Source: Mycolicibacterium moriokaense (GTDB lineage: Bacteria; Actinomycetota; Actinomycetes; Mycobacteriales; Mycobacteriaceae). Taken from it: 64,000 nucleotides of DNA. A model generated the notes under the pieces. The model had not been told where the DNA came from. It saw only the letters and a program-made list of their open reading frames with translations, and did not search any database. Both the position numbers and the translations under genes were made by a program. Below, piece by piece: positions 41,515 through 52,273 of this stretch. The stretch covers positions 124,001-188,000 of the forward strand of contig NZ_QQBJ01000002.1 in NCBI RefSeq assembly GCF_003347205.1. Direction: 5' to 3'. How positions within the stretch are numbered: position 1 is the first letter of the stretch; each line of letters starts with the position of its first letter.

Positions 41515-42387
41515 ATGATCGCTCTGACTGTTGCGCTAGCGGTTCTCGTCGGGGTATCGCTGGGGTTGCTCGGTGGCGGCGGCTCGATCCTGACGGTGCC
41601 GCTGCTCGCCTACGTCGCCGGAATGGACGCCAAGCAGGCCATCGCAACATCGCTGCTGGTCGTCGGGGCGACAAGCGCCGTTGGCGCGATCTCCCATGCG
41701 AGGGCCGGACGCGTCCAATGGCGAACCGGGCTGGTGTTCGGCGTGGCAGGTATGGCGGGCGCCTATGGCGGCGGACTGCTCGGTCACTACATTCCCGGCT
41801 CGGTGCTGCTGCTCGGGTTCGCCGCGATGATGATCGCGACCGCAATCGCGATGCTGCGTGGGCGCAAGAACGCCGCGCCCGACAGTTCCGCGCACCATAT
41901 CCCGGTTTTCAAAGTCATCGCCGAGGGGTTGGTGGTGGGACTGGTCACCGGCCTTGTCGGCGCGGGCGGCGGCTTCCTCGTGGTGCCTGCCCTCGCTCTG
42001 CTCGGCGGATTGTCCATGCCCGTTGCCGTCGGCACCTCTCTGATCGTGATCGCCATGAAATCGTTCGCGGGGCTGGCTGGATACCTGACCAGTGTCGCGA
42101 TCGATTGGCCTGTCGCGATCATGATCACCATTGCGGCCATCGTCGGCGCCATGCTCGGCGCGCGATTGACCGCACTGGTGAACCCGGAGTCGCTGCGGGT
42201 GGCGTTCGGTTGGTTCGTGTTGGCGATGTCGTCGGTCATCCTCGGGGAAGAGCTGCACCCGGCTGTGGGCCTCGCCGCCGCAGGCGTGACCGCCGTCGCT
42301 GCCGTCGTCTACTTCACCTGCCCCCGCGCCGCGTACTGCCCGACTCGGCGCCTGAGCCGACGCGATACCGCTCTCACGGCGACGTAG
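41515..42387 (+). CDS. TauE/SafE-family anion exporter
   Basis: 290 aa from the ATG at 41515. Eight or so membrane segments with Gly-rich repeats (GLLGGGGSILTVP; GAGGGFLVVPAL), diagnostic for TauE/SafE/YfcA. Family members export sulfite, sulfoacetate or thiosulfate; TauE is also part of the cst regulon in Staphylococcus. Likely clears sulfite or thiosulfate made by the persulfide enzymes. Confidence 0.9.
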   Translation: MIALTVALAVLVGVSLGLLGGGGSILTVPLLAYVAGMDAKQAIATSLLVVGATSAVGAISHARAGRVQWRTGLVFGVAGMAGAYGGGLLGHYIPGSVLLLGFAAMMIATAIAMLRGRKNAAPDSSAHHIPVFKVIAEGLVVGLVTGLVGAGGGFLVVPALALLGGLSMPVAVGTSLIVIAMKSFAGLAGYLTSVAIDWPVAIMITIAAIVGAMLGARLTALVNPESLRVAFGWFVLAMSSVILGEELHPAVGLAAAGVTAVAAVVYFTCPRAAYCPTRRLSRRDTALTAT

Positions 42388-42714
<327 letters not shown>

Positions 42715-42742
42715 GCGGCCGAACCGAATAGGAGGAATGCAC

Positions 42743-43135
42743 ATGGGAATTGCACTGTCCACGAGCGTGCAGACGACTTTCGACGACGCTGTTTCGCGCA
42801 CTCGTGATGCCCTCGCTCAGCAGGGTTTCGGCGTGCTGACCGAGATCGACATGAAGGCCACGCTGAAGAAGAAGCTCGACGAGGACATGGAGAACTACGT
42901 CATCCTCGGTGCGTGCAACCCGCCGTTGGCACATCGTGCCGTCACAATCGATCGCCAGATCGGGCTGCTCTTACCGTGCAACGTCGTCGTGCGATCCGAT
43001 CCCGCCGACGAAAAAACCGTGCTCGTCGAGGCGATGAACCCCCAAGTGCTGGTGGACGTCACGGGCGAGGCGCAGATGAAGCCGGTCGCCGATGAGGTGA
43101 CCGAAAGACTTCAGGCGGCCATCGACTCGCTCTGA
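42743..43135 (+). CDS. DUF302 protein
   Basis: 130 aa from the ATG at 42743, which has GGAGG seven bases upstream; an ATG at 42737 is too close to that site. DUF302 core: an N-terminal FDDAVSRTRDALAQQGFGVLTEID and ILGACNPPLAHRA. DUF302 proteins often stand in sulfur and metal stress operons with CsoR-type regulators; their function is not known. Last gene of the regulon and convergent with cysA, 6 bases apart. Confidence 0.85.
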   Translation: MGIALSTSVQTTFDDAVSRTRDALAQQGFGVLTEIDMKATLKKKLDEDMENYVILGACNPPLAHRAVTIDRQIGLLLPCNVVVRSDPADEKTVLVEAMNPQVLVDVTGEAQMKPVADEVTERLQAAIDSL

Positions 43136-43141
43136 GGCGCT

Positions 43142-44218
43142 TCAGGCCTTGGACAGCGCCTCGTCCTCGTCGGCCTCCTCGCCCTCGCCGGCCGCGTCGG
43201 GTGGGCGGATCTCACTGCCGTCCGGCAGCGTCGGCACCCTGGTGGCCCGCACGTAGACGGTGTCGCCCTCCTTGAGCGCGAGCGCCTCGGCGTCGCCGCG
43301 GGTGATCTGCGCGGTGAACGGCAGCTTGTTCGTCGCGCTGGTCAACTCGACGCGAACCTCGAAGCCCAGCATGACAATTCGGTCGATGGTGGCTTTGAGC
43401 ACACCGGCGGCCTGCACGGAGTCGTCGCTGGCCGCAATCGCCATGTCGGGGTTGCGCCCCACCCGGATGTCGTGCGGTCGCACCAATGTGCCGTTGAGCG
43501 AGGACACCGCGCCGAGGAACGACATCACGAACGCGTTGGCGGGCGTGTCATAGACGTCGGTCGGAGACCCGACCTGTTCGATGCGACCCTTGTTCAGCAC
43601 CGCGATCCGGTCGGCCACATCCAGGGCCTCGGACTGGTCGTGGGTCACCAGCACGGTGGTGACGTGCACCTCGTCGTGCAACCGCCGCAACCACGCCCGC
43701 AGATCCTCGCGGACCTTCGCGTCCAGCGCGCCGAACGGTTCGTCGAGCAGCAGCACCTGCGGGTCGACGGCCAGAGCCCGCGCCAGCGCCATGCGCTGCC
43801 GCTGCCCGCCGGACAACTGGTTCGGGTAGCGGGTCTGGAAGCCGCTGAGGCCGACCACCTCGAGCAGGTTGTCCACCTTCTCCTTGACCTCGGACTTCGG
43901 TCGCTTGCGGATGCGCAGGCCGAACCCGACGTTGTCGCGAACGGTCAGGTGCTTGAACGCCGCGTAATGCTGGAATACGAAGCCGATGCCACGCCGCTGC
44001 GGCGGCACGCGTGTCACGTCGCGGCCGTTGATGGTGACCGTGCCGGTGTCCGGTTGATCGAGGCCGGCGATGGCGCGCAGCAGCGTCGATTTGCCCGAGC
44101 CACTGGGCCCCAGCAGCGCGGTAAGCGAGCCGGACGGCACATCGAAGTCGACGTTGTCCAGTGCCGCGAAATCGCCGTAGCGCTTGTTCGCGCCGCGCAC
44201 CGTGATCGCATTCGTCAT
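43142..44218 (-). CDS. cysA: Sulfate/thiosulfate ABC importer ATPase CysA
   Basis: 358 aa from the ATG at 44218. Walker [10 protein letters not shown], signature [15 protein letters not shown], Walker [12 protein letters not shown], and a C-terminal TOBE-type domain with an acidic tail. Last gene of subI-cysT-cysW-cysA (Rv2397c-Rv2400c in M. tuberculosis). Supplies sulfate for assimilation. Confidence 0.95.
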   Translation of the reverse strand: MTNAITVRGANKRYGDFAALDNVDFDVPSGSLTALLGPSGSGKSTLLRAIAGLDQPDTGTVTINGRDVTRVPPQRRGIGFVFQHYAAFKHLTVRDNVGFGLRIRKRPKSEVKEKVDNLLEVVGLSGFQTRYPNQLSGGQRQRMALARALAVDPQVLLLDEPFGALDAKVREDLRAWLRRLHDEVHVTTVLVTHDQSEALDVADRIAVLNKGRIEQVGSPTDVYDTPANAFVMSFLGAVSSLNGTLVRPHDIRVGRNPDMAIAASDDSVQAAGVLKATIDRIVMLGFEVRVELTSATNKLPFTAQITRGDAEALALKEGDTVYVRATRVPTLPDGSEIRPPDAAGEGEEADEDEALSKA

Positions 44219-44238
44219 CGTCAGCGTCTCCTCGAGCG

Positions 44239-45051
44239 CTAATTGTCCGTCTTCGCACGGCGCGCGTCGAGAATCACCTGGGCGATCAGCACCACCACCG
44301 CGACGCTCATCAGCAGCGTCGAGATGGCGTACGCCCCGTATTGCGCGCCGCGGTTGTACCGGTCTGAGACCAGCAGGGTCAGGGTCTGGGATTGGCCGGG
44401 CAGGTTGGACGACACCATGATCACCGCGCCGAACTCGCCGAGCGTGCGCGCCACGGTGAGCACCACGCCGTACATCAGACCCCAGCGGATCGACGGCAGT
44501 GTGATCCGCCAGAACGTCTGCCACCAGCTGGAACCCAACGTGGCCGCGGCCTCCTCCTGGTCGGTGCCCAGCTCATGCAACACCGGCTCGACCTCGCGTA
44601 TCACGAACGGCACGGTGACGAAGATGCTGGCCAGCACGATGCCGGGAAAGCCGAAGATGATCTTGAAGCCGAGGTCCTTCTCGACGAAGCCGAACAATCC
44701 CCCGGCGCCCCACAGCAGGATCAGCGCAACACCGACGATCACCGGCGATACCGCGAACGGCAGGTCGATGGCGGCCTGCAGCAGGCTCTTGCCGCGAAAC
44801 TTGTTGCGCGCCAGCACCAGCGCCGTCGGAACGCCGAAGAGCACGTTGAGTGGCACCACGATGGCGACCACGATCAGCGACAACTGCAGCGCCGAGATCG
44901 CGGCGGGCGTGGTGATGTTCTCGATGAACGTGCCCAGGCCCGGCGACAGAGTGCGCCACAGGATCAACCCGACCGGCACGATCAACAGCAGGAACAGATA
45001 GCCAAGGGCGATGCAGCGCAACAGGTATCGCACCGGCTTGGATAGTGTCAT
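44239..45051 (-). CDS. cysW: Sulfate ABC permease CysW
   Basis: 270 aa from the ATG at 45051 (overlap with cysT stop). Six membrane segments and the EAA loop ([23 protein letters not shown]). Pairs with CysT in the membrane. Confidence 0.95.
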   Translation of the reverse strand: MTLSKPVRYLLRCIALGYLFLLLIVPVGLILWRTLSPGLGTFIENITTPAAISALQLSLIVVAIVVPLNVLFGVPTALVLARNKFRGKSLLQAAIDLPFAVSPVIVGVALILLWGAGGLFGFVEKDLGFKIIFGFPGIVLASIFVTVPFVIREVEPVLHELGTDQEEAAATLGSSWWQTFWRITLPSIRWGLMYGVVLTVARTLGEFGAVIMVSSNLPGQSQTLTLLVSDRYNRGAQYGAYAISTLLMSVAVVVLIAQVILDARRAKTDN

Positions 45052-45926
45052 TCCGCGAGCTCCTCGCGCTTGGCGGCGCGCGACCCCAGGCTGCGCAGGA
45101 TGAACAGCACGATGAACGAAATCGCCAGCAGCACGATGGAGATGGCTGCCGCACCGGTGCGGTCGTCGTTCTCGATCAGGGTGCGGATCCACTGCGACGA
45201 GACCTCGGTCTCGCCCGGGACGGCGCCGCCGATCAGCACCACCGAGCCGTATTCCCCGATGGCTCGCGAAAAGGCCAGTCCCGCACCGGAAAGCAGGGAC
45301 GGAAGCAGCGCGGGCAGGATGACAAGCGTGAAGATGGTGCGATTGTTCGCCCCGAGCGACGCGGCGGCCTCCTCGACCTCGCGGTCCAGTTCCAGCAGCA
45401 CGGGCTGCACCGACCGCACCACGAACGGCAGTGTGACGAACAGCAGCGCGACGCCGACCCCCCACTTGGTGTGCTGGATGTGAATCCCGACGGGACTGCC
45501 CGGCCCGTAGAGGGCCAGCATCACCAGGCTCGCGACGATGGTCGGCAGCGCGAACGGCAGATCGATGACCGCGTCCACCAGTCGTTTACCGGGAAACTGG
45601 TCGCGGGTCAGCACCCAGGCGATGAGCAATCCGAACACCAGATTCACCGCGGCGACGGCGAACGAGATGGTCAGCGTGACCCGAAACGAGGCGATCGCCG
45701 AATTGGACGTGATCGCGGTCCAGAACGCCTCCCAGCCACCGCCCGCCGACTGCCAGACGATCGCCGCGAGCGGCAGCAGCACGATGATCGACAGCCACGT
45801 CGTCGCGACGCCGACGCGCAGCGAGGTGCTGCCGTACCGGCTCTTGAAGAAGCCGCGGGGCGGCCCGGCCTCACCGTCGCCGGTGAACTCGGGCCGGGCG
45901 GCCTCGGGGTCGAGCGCAGCTGTCAT
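45048..45926 (-). CDS. cysT: Sulfate ABC permease CysT
   Basis: 292 aa. Six membrane segments and EAA loop (EEAAASLGANNRTIFTLVILPALLPSL). Overlaps the subI stop by 4 bases. Confidence 0.95.
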   Translation of the reverse strand: MTAALDPEAARPEFTGDGEAGPPRGFFKSRYGSTSLRVGVATTWLSIIVLLPLAAIVWQSAGGGWEAFWTAITSNSAIASFRVTLTISFAVAAVNLVFGLLIAWVLTRDQFPGKRLVDAVIDLPFALPTIVASLVMLALYGPGSPVGIHIQHTKWGVGVALLFVTLPFVVRSVQPVLLELDREVEEAAASLGANNRTIFTLVILPALLPSLLSGAGLAFSRAIGEYGSVVLIGGAVPGETEVSSQWIRTLIENDDRTGAAAISIVLLAISFIVLFILRSLGSRAAKREELAE

Positions 45927-46951
45927 CCAGTCGCCTGCTTGTAGATCTTGGTGATGGACCCGTTGTCCTTGTCGAACAACGCCGGATCAGCCGCGCTCCA
46001 TCCGCCGAGGTCGTCGATGGTCCACAACTTCTGCGGCGTCGGGAAGTCGTTCGCGAAGTCCTCGGCGACCGATGGGTCGACGGGCCGGAAGCCCGCCTGC
46101 GCCCAGATCTTCTGCCCCTCCGGGGTGTAGAGGAAGTTCTTCAACGCGGTTGCCTGCTCCTGATGTGGGCTGGACGTGACGACCGCGACCGGATTCTCGA
46201 TCTTGAAGGTCTGCGGCGGAATGACGTGCTCCACGGGCTTGCCCTGCCGCTCGACGTTGATGGCCTCGTTCTCGTAGCTGATCAGCACGTCGCCCGTGCC
46301 CTGCAGGAAGACATCGGTGGCTTCGCGGCCGGAGCCGGGTCGCGACTTGACGTGCTCGGTGACCAGCTTGGTGACGAAGTCCAGGCCCGCGTCCGGGTTC
46401 TTGCCACCGTCGCTCTTGGCGGCATACGGCGCCAACAGGTTCCACTTGGCGGAGCCGGAACTCAGCGGGCTCGGCGTCACCACCTCCAGCCCGGGCTTGA
46501 GCAGGTCGCCCCAGTCTTTGATGCCCTTCGGGTTGCCCTTGCGCACGACGAGCGAAACCACGGAGCCGAACGGGATGCCCTTGGTCGCATCGGCATTCCA
46601 GTCCTTGGCCACCTTGCCGGCCTTCACCAGCCGGGTGACGTCCGGCTCGACGGAGAAGTTGACGATGTCGGCGGGCTTGCCGTCGACGACCGCGCGCGAC
46701 TGGTCGCCCGACGCGCCGTAGGAGGTGGTGACGGCCACCCCCTTGCCCTCCTGGGTGGCCGCGAAGGCCGGAAGTATCTTGCTCCAGCCGGGTTCGGGCA
46801 CGGCATAGGCGATCAGGGTCAGCGTGGTCTTGGCTCCCCCGCCCTGGTCGCCCCCGCCGGCGACGTCACTGGCCCCGCCGCCGCACGCCGCGAGCACGCC
46901 TGCGGCGGTCGCCAGCGCGGTGGCATACAGCCAAGCTTTGCGGATGTTCAT
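45923..46951 (-). CDS. subI: Sulfate-binding lipoprotein SubI
   Basis: 342 aa from the ATG at 46951. Lipobox LAAC with lipidated Cys23. Sulfate-binding protein family (VEPDVTRLVKAGKV, TPSPLSSGSAKWNLLAPYAA). An upstream ATG at 47089 would give a long non-signal N-terminus and is rejected. AAGGAAAGG stands ahead of the start; a 6-base complementary segment upstream (46998-47003) could mask it. Confidence 0.95.
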   Translation of the reverse strand: MNIRKAWLYATALATAAGVLAACGGGASDVAGGGDQGGGAKTTLTLIAYAVPEPGWSKILPAFAATQEGKGVAVTTSYGASGDQSRAVVDGKPADIVNFSVEPDVTRLVKAGKVAKDWNADATKGIPFGSVVSLVVRKGNPKGIKDWGDLLKPGLEVVTPSPLSSGSAKWNLLAPYAAKSDGGKNPDAGLDFVTKLVTEHVKSRPGSGREATDVFLQGTGDVLISYENEAINVERQGKPVEHVIPPQTFKIENPVAVVTSSPHQEQATALKNFLYTPEGQKIWAQAGFRPVDPSVAEDFANDFPTPQKLWTIDDLGGWSAADPALFDKDNGSITKIYKQATG

Positions 46952-46962
46952 CAATGGCCTTT

Positions 46963-47003
46963 CCTTGCAGGAGAACTGACGGGAATCCGCCATGACGGCA
47001 AGG
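46963..47003 (-). promoter_or_regulatory. Possible anti-Shine-Dalgarno pairing in the subI leader
   Basis: GCAAGG in the subI ribosome binding region (46963-46968) is exactly complementary to CCTTGC upstream (46998-47003). Together with the poly-Cys leader peptide, this could sequester the binding site. Six base pairs only; a folding calculation is needed. Confidence 0.35.
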
Positions 47004-47069
47004 TGAAGGATCAGGTTGTGGGCACAGCGATAGCCGCTACCGACACCAAGCCGCGGACGGGGTGTGGGA

Positions 47070-47162
47070 TCAACGACAACAGCAGACATCAGCGACAGCG
47101 GTCAAACTCACGGCAATGAGGGCCAAGACGTGGCCACCCTTGTTGCCGGACGCTGTCTGCAT
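47070..47162 (-). CDS. Leaderless poly-cysteine leader peptide (attenuator)
   Basis: 30 aa ending VADVCCCR, followed by TGA: three consecutive Cys codons (TGC TGT TGT). The ATG at 47162 is 7 bases after a TATTCT -10 box (47170-47175), the spacing of mycobacterial leaderless transcripts. Upstream of subI-cysTWA in mycobacteria, such poly-Cys peptides act as cysteine-responsive attenuators: ribosome stalling at Cys codons exposes the downstream gene. Here it precedes subI by about 120 bases. A shorter internal GTG at 47111 would also keep the CCC tract. Confidence 0.8.
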   Translation of the reverse strand: MQTASGNKGGHVLALIAVSLTAVADVCCCR

Positions 47163-47169
47163 GGCGCGA

Positions 47170-47175
47170 AGAATA
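47170..47175 (-). promoter_or_regulatory. -10 box (TATTCT) of the leaderless leader and subI operon
   Basis: Matches TANNNT and lies 7 bases before the leader ATG. No clear -35 is seen, as is usual in this group. Confidence 0.65.
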
Positions 47176-47206
47176 ACAGAGTTTCCCGGTCGCGCCCGCC
47201 GAGGGC

Positions 47207-47293
47207 TCAGCCGGTCTGGCGCGTCAGCAACCACGTGACGATGACAAGCACCACCAAGATCACCAACACCAACGTCACCCGGGACCTGGGCAT
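47207..47293 (-). CDS. 28-aa membrane peptide (Rv2401A-like)
   Basis: 28 aa with one membrane segment (LVLVILVVLVIVTWLL) and a short polar end (TRQTG). Starts 5 bases after the stop of the upstream 64-aa gene. In M. tuberculosis, small membrane genes Rv2401 and Rv2401A lie at this place between subI and the trehalase gene. Function unknown. Confidence 0.55.
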   Translation of the reverse strand: MPRSRVTLVLVILVVLVIVTWLLTRQTG

Positions 47294-47298
47294 GCCGG

Positions 47299-47493
47299 TC
47301 ACCCCACGTCCTCGTCCTGGCGACGTATCCGGCGCAGCACCCGGATACCGTTGCCGAGCGCACCGTCGAGCAGGATCGCGATCCCGTAGGCCAGCGCCAG
47401 CACCACCGGCATGACGACAGCGGTCTGGGCGACGAAGCCGAGCCCGGATAGCCACAACTCGACGCCGTCCCACCAGCTGAGGAAGCCGTCCAC
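47299..47493 (-). CDS. 64-aa membrane protein (Rv2401-like)
   Basis: 64 aa with one or two hydrophobic segments (FVAQTAVVMPVVLALAYGIA) and a basic tail (RRIRRQDED). Together with the 28-aa gene below it occupies the slot of Rv2401/Rv2401A, an assignment from remembered gene order. Divergent from the trehalase gene, whose start is about 210 bases away. Confidence 0.65.
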   Translation of the reverse strand: MDGFLSWWDGVELWLSGLGFVAQTAVVMPVVLALAYGIAILLDGALGNGIRVLRRIRRQDEDVG

Positions 47494-47701
47494 CCGGCCA
47501 GCCTACGGCGCGCGGCCCGCGCCCGGTCGAGCCGGTGATGTACCCCGGCGCCATCACCACCGACGTCTTCGCAGCTCAAAGCGCGAAACAGCGGCCCGCC
47601 GTCGCGTTGCTGACGGCAATACCCGGTCCTCGACGCCCGTTCTGCCGGACACACCCGGTGACAAGTGGACGCCAGGCAGGTTCGGAGTCGATGATGTCCG
47701 A

Positions 47702-49699
47702 ATGGTTCTGCAACAAAGTGAAGACGCCAACGAGGCCGCTGCCCCCGCACCGTTGACGGTCACGGCGCCGGTGCCGTACGCACCGAGCGGGCCGTTGCGG
47801 AACCCCTTCCCGCCGATTGCCGACTACGCGTTCCTCTCCGACTGCGAGACCACCTGCCTGATCTCGTCGGCCGGCTCGGTGGAATGGCTGTGCGTGCCGC
47901 GGCCCGACTCGCCGAGCGTTTTCGGCGCCATCCTGGACCGCGGCGCGGGCCACTTCCGGCTCGGCCCCTACGGCGTGTCGGTGCCCGCCGCGCGTCGCTA
48001 TCTGCCGGGCAGCCTGATCCTGGAGACCACGTGGCAAACCCACACGGGCTGGATCATCGTGCGCGACGCGCTGGTGATGGGCCCGTGGCACGACATCGAG
48101 TCCCGGTCGCGCACGCACCGCCGCACCCCGATGGACTGGGACGCCGAACACATCCTTCTTCGCACCGTGCGCTGTGTGAGCGGCACCGTCGAAATCGTGT
48201 TGAACTGCGAGCCGTCGTTCGACTACCACCGCAACAACGCCACCTGGGAGTACTCGGCACAGGCCTACGGCGAGGCGATCGCGCGCGCCTCCAAGGATCC
48301 GGATTCGCACCCGACGCTGCGGCTGACCACCAACCTGCGGATCGGTCTGGAAGGCCGCGAAGCGCGGGCGCGGACCCGGCTCACCGAGGGCGACAACGTG
48401 TTCGTCGCCCTGAGTTGGTCGAAACATCCGGCGCCGCAGACCTACGACGAAGCCGCCGACAAGCTGTGGCAGACCAGCGAGTGCTGGCGGCAGTGGATCA
48501 ACGTCGGCGACTTCCCCGACCACCCGTGGCGGTCGTATCTGCAGCGCAGCGCACTGACCCTGAAAGGCCTGACGTACTCACCGACCGGCGCCCTGCTGGC
48601 GGCGCCGACGACGTCGCTGCCGGAAACCCCTCAGGGCGAACGCAACTGGGACTACCGGTATGCATGGGTGCGCGACTCGACGTTCGCCCTGTGGGGCCTC
48701 TACACGTTGGGTCTGGACCGGGAGGCCGACGACTTCTTCGCCTTCATCGCCGACGTGTCCGGCGCCAACAACGGCGAACGCCATCCGCTGCAGGTGATGT
48801 ATGGCGTCGGCGGCGAGCGCAGCCTCGTCGAGGAGGAACTGCACCACCTGTCCGGCTACGACAACGCCCGCCCGGTGCGCATCGGCAACGGCGCGTACAA
48901 CCAGATGCAGCACGACATCTGGGGCACCATGCTGGATTCGGTGTACCTGCACACGAAGTCGCGTGAGCAGATTCCCGAGACGCTGTGGCCGGTGCTCAAG
49001 CAACAGGTCGAAGAGGCCATCAAACACTGGAAGGAGCCCGACCGCGGCATTTGGGAGGTGCGCGGCGAACCGCAGCACTTCACCTCGAGCAAGATCATGT
49101 GCTGGGTCGCGCTGGACCGCGGCTCCAAGCTCGCCGAGATCGAGGGCGAACGCTCCTATGCGCAGCAGTGGCGGGCGACCGCCGAGGAGATCAAGGCCGA
49201 CATCCTGGCCAACGGCATCGACTCGCGCGGCGTGCTCACCCAGCGCTACGGCGACGACGCGCTGGACGCGTCGCTGTTGCTGGCGGTGCTGACCCGGTTC
49301 CTGCCCCCCGACGATCCGCGGATCCGCGCCACGGTGCTCGCGATCGCCGACGAACTCACCGAGGACGGGCTGGTGCTGCGTTATCGGGTCGAGGAGACCG
49401 ACGACGGGTTGGCCGGCGAAGAGGGCACATTCACGATCTGCTCGTTCTGGCTGGTGTCGGCGCTGGTGGAGATCGGCGAGATCCACCGGGCCAAGCACCT
49501 GTGCGAGCGGCTGTTGTCGTTCGCCAGCCCGCTGCACCTCTACGCCGAGGAGATCGAGCCTCGCACCGGCCGCCACCTGGGCAACTTCCCGCAGGCGTTC
49601 ACCCACCTGGCGCTGATCAACGCAGTCGTGCACGTCATCCGGGCCGAGGACGAGTCCGACAGCTCGGGTAACTTCCAGCCCGCCAACGCCCCGATGTAG
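47702..49699 (+). CDS. GH15-family trehalase (Rv2402 type)
   Basis: 665 aa from the ATG at 47702. Glycoside hydrolase 15 family: N-terminal beta-sandwich (about 40-260) and a C-terminal (alpha/alpha)6 part with NWDYRYAWVRDSTF and EEGTFTICSFWLVSAL, which carry the acidic residues. Mycobacterial members at this locus are trehalases (trehalose to glucose). The N-terminal 20 residues are low complexity, so the exact start is not certain. Confidence 0.9.
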   Translation: MVLQQSEDANEAAAPAPLTVTAPVPYAPSGPLRNPFPPIADYAFLSDCETTCLISSAGSVEWLCVPRPDSPSVFGAILDRGAGHFRLGPYGVSVPAARRYLPGSLILETTWQTHTGWIIVRDALVMGPWHDIESRSRTHRRTPMDWDAEHILLRTVRCVSGTVEIVLNCEPSFDYHRNNATWEYSAQAYGEAIARASKDPDSHPTLRLTTNLRIGLEGREARARTRLTEGDNVFVALSWSKHPAPQTYDEAADKLWQTSECWRQWINVGDFPDHPWRSYLQRSALTLKGLTYSPTGALLAAPTTSLPETPQGERNWDYRYAWVRDSTFALWGLYTLGLDREADDFFAFIADVSGANNGERHPLQVMYGVGGERSLVEEELHHLSGYDNARPVRIGNGAYNQMQHDIWGTMLDSVYLHTKSREQIPETLWPVLKQQVEEAIKHWKEPDRGIWEVRGEPQHFTSSKIMCWVALDRGSKLAEIEGERSYAQQWRATAEEIKADILANGIDSRGVLTQRYGDDALDASLLLAVLTRFLPPDDPRIRATVLAIADELTEDGLVLRYRVEETDDGLAGEEGTFTICSFWLVSALVEIGEIHRAKHLCERLLSFASPLHLYAEEIEPRTGRHLGNFPQAFTHLALINAVVHVIRAEDESDSSGNFQPANAPM

Positions 49700-49730
49700 C
49701 TGCGGCTTCGGCTTCGGCTTCTGGGCGGCG

Positions 49731-50429
49731 CTACTTGCGGGCGGCGTTGTTCAGGATGTCGATGGCCATCGTCACCGCCTCGTCGCCCACGGAGTAGGCG
49801 CAGACCCACGTCTCGGCGGTCATGTTGGACGCCGCAGCGAGCGCGTGCTGGCAGCCCCAGCCGTCGGCGTCCTCCTGCCGCGCCATCTGCGTGATCAGGC
49901 CGTCACCGGTGGAGACGTCGTCGAACCTCCACAACGAGCTGGTGTTCTCGGTGTCGACCGCCAGCGAGGAACCCGCGCACTGCTGCCAAATCGACTTGGA
50001 CTTCGCCAGGAAGCCGGTGGCGTCGTCGGCTGCCGGATAGATCACCGCGGTCTGCTCGACCCAGTGGTCGTTGTCCTGGGCGGGTTCGCGGGCCACCACA
50101 TCTCGCACCGCGGTCCAGCCGCTGCCGGCATACACCGGCTCCTCGGCGCCGAACATCGCGCCCAGACAATCGGGGTCGGACACCTTGTCCGACGAGTCGG
50201 TCATGTCGGCGATGTCGCTGGTGATCTCGAGGTTGGTGGTTCCCATGATCGCGTTGATCTCGTCGATCGGCAGAAGCACGGTGTCGGCCGCCGAGTCATC
50301 GAGTCGAGGCACATCGGTCGGCACGGTGTTCGCGGTGCGCACCGCGGTGCCGGAAACGGTGGTCACGCAGCCCGCCGAGGCCATCACGGCCGCGATGGCA
50401 AGTCCGACGAGGAGCACCCGCGCCGTCAT
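49731..50429 (-). CDS. lppR: LppR-type lipoprotein with PknH-like sensor domain
   Basis: 232 aa; signal peptide with lipobox MASAGC (Cys21). The mature part resembles the PknH extracellular sensor domain ([25 protein letters not shown], with paired Cys for disulfides). Overlaps the lepA stop by 4 bases. Corresponds in position to Rv2403c. Ligand unknown. Confidence 0.8.
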   Translation of the reverse strand: MTARVLLVGLAIAAVMASAGCVTTVSGTAVRTANTVPTDVPRLDDSAADTVLLPIDEINAIMGTTNLEITSDIADMTDSSDKVSDPDCLGAMFGAEEPVYAGSGWTAVRDVVAREPAQDNDHWVEQTAVIYPAADDATGFLAKSKSIWQQCAGSSLAVDTENTSSLWRFDDVSTGDGLITQMARQEDADGWGCQHALAAASNMTAETWVCAYSVGDEAVTMAIDILNNAARK

Positions 50430-52273
50430 TTCTTCGGCTTGTCACCCGCGGCGTCGGTGGACAGCGCCGCGACGAACGCCTCCTGCGGAACGTCGACGCG
50501 CCCGATCGTCTTCATCCGCTTCTTGCCTTCCTTCTGCTTCTCCAGCAGCTTGCGCTTGCGGGTGATGTCGCCGCCGTAGCACTTGGACAGCACGTCCTTG
50601 CGGATCGCTCGGATGTTCTCGCGGGCAATGATTTTCGAGCCGATCGCGGCCTGCACCGGAACCTCGAACTGCTGGCGCGGTATCAGCTCTTTGAGTTTGG
50701 TGGTCATCTTGTTGCCGTATGCCGCGGCGGAGTCCTTGTGCACGATGGCGCTGAACGCGTCGACGGGCTCGCCCTGCAGCAGAATGTCGACCTTGACCAG
50801 ATCGGCCTCCTGCTCGCCGGCCTCCTCGTAGTCCAGGCTGGCATAGCCGCGCGTGCGTGACTTCAGCGAGTCGAAGAAGTCGAAGATGATCTCACCCAGC
50901 GGCATCGTGTAGCGCAGCTCGACCCGCTCCGGGGACAGATAATCCATGCCGCCGAGCTCGCCGCGGCGGGACTGGCACAACTCCATGATGCTGCCGATGA
51001 ACTCGCTGGGCGCGATGATGGTGGTCTTGACGACGGGCTCGAACACCGTGCCCACCTTGCCTTCCGGCCAGTCCGACGGGTTGGTGACGGTGGACTCGGT
51101 TCCGTCATCCTTGATCACCCGGTAGACGACGTTCGGCGACGTGGAGATCAGGTCGAGATCGAATTCGCGCTCCAGCCGCTCACGGGTGATCTCCATGTGC
51201 AACAGGCCGAGGAAGCCGCTGCGGAAGCCGAAGCCCAGGGCGACCGACGTCTCCGGCTCGTAGGTCAACGCGGCGTCGTTGAGCTGGAGCTTGTCGAGTG
51301 CGTCGCGCAGGTTCGGATAGTCCGAGCCGTCCACGGGATACAGCCCCGAGTAGACCATCGGCTTGGGTTCGCGGTAGCCGGTCAGCGCATCGGTGGCGCC
51401 GTTGCGCGCCGTGGTCACGGTGTCGCCGACCTTCGACTGGCGGACGTCCTTCACGCCGGTGATGAGGTAGCCGACCTCGCCGACACCGAGGCCGGCGGCC
51501 GCCTTCGGCTCCGGCGAGACGATGCCCACCTCGAGCAGTTCGTGGGTGGCGCCGGTGGACATCATCTTGATGCGCTCGCGCGGCAGGATCTTGCCGTCGA
51601 CGACGCGGACATAGGTCACCACGCCGCGATAGATGTCGTAGACGGAGTCGAAGATCATCGCGCGGGCGGGCGCGTCGGCGTCGCCCCTCGGGGCAGGCAC
51701 CTCGCGCACCACGTGGTCGAGCAGATCGGCGACGCCCTCCCCCGTCTTGCCGGACACCCGCAGCACGTCGCTTGGTTCACAGCCGATGATGTGGGCGATC
51801 TCGCCGGCGTAGCGGTCAGGGTCGGCGGCGGGCAGATCGATCTTGTTCAGCACCGGGATGATGTGCAGGTCGCGGTCCAGCGCCAGATATAGGTTGGCCA
51901 GCGTCTGCGCCTCGATGCCCTGCGCGGCGTCGACCAGCAGCACGGCGCCCTCGCAGGCCTCCAGCGCGCGCGACACCTCGTAGGTGAAGTCGACGTGGCC
52001 CGGGGTGTCGATCAGGTGCAGCACGTAGTCGGTGCCCTCGAGTGTCCAGGGCAGCCGCACGTTCTGCGCCTTGATGGTGATTCCACGCTCACGCTCGATG
52101 TCCATCCGATCGAGGTACTGCGCGCGCATGCTGCGCTCGTCGACGACGCCGGTCAGCTGCAACATCCGGTCGGCCAGTGTCGACTTGCCGTGGTCGATGT
52201 GGGCGATGATGCAGAAGTTCCGAATCTGCGCCGGCGCCGTGAAGGTCTGGTCGGCGAAACTGCTTATGGGAAT
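50426..52273 (-). CDS. lepA: Elongation factor 4 (LepA), non-canonical start
   Basis: About 615 aa. GTPase motifs are present: AHIDHGKST (G1), then DTPGH, NKIDL, and the LepA C-terminal domains ([13 protein letters not shown]). The P-loop lies upstream of the first in-frame ATG (52165). Between an in-frame TAG (52304-52306) and the P-loop there is no ATG, GTG, TTG or CTG. Translation must begin at a rare codon; ATT at 52273 or ATA at 52267 fit (the latter six bases after AGGAG). Interacts with ribosomes to back-translocate or rescue them. Confidence 0.9.
   Translation of the reverse strand: MPISSFADQTFTAPAQIRNFCIIAHIDHGKSTLADRMLQLTGVVDERSMRAQYLDRMDIERERGITIKAQNVRLPWTLEGTDYVLHLIDTPGHVDFTYEVSRALEACEGAVLLVDAAQGIEAQTLANLYLALDRDLHIIPVLNKIDLPAADPDRYAGEIAHIIGCEPSDVLRVSGKTGEGVADLLDHVVREVPAPRGDADAPARAMIFDSVYDIYRGVVTYVRVVDGKILPRERIKMMSTGATHELLEVGIVSPEPKAAAGLGVGEVGYLITGVKDVRQSKVGDTVTTARNGATDALTGYREPKPMVYSGLYPVDGSDYPNLRDALDKLQLNDAALTYEPETSVALGFGFRSGFLGLLHMEITRERLEREFDLDLISTSPNVVYRVIKDDGTESTVTNPSDWPEGKVGTVFEPVVKTTIIAPSEFIGSIMELCQSRRGELGGMDYLSPERVELRYTMPLGEIIFDFFDSLKSRTRGYASLDYEEAGEQEADLVKVDILLQGEPVDAFSAIVHKDSAAAYGNKMTTKLKELIPRQQFEVPVQAAIGSKIIARENIRAIRKDVLSKCYGGDITRKRKLLEKQKEGKKRMKTIGRVDVPQEAFVAALSTDAAGDKPKK

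Noticed and set aside
46952-47089. ATG at 47089 as the subI start
   Set aside because: It would put about 46 residues before a clear signal peptide with lipobox and would overlap the leader peptide.
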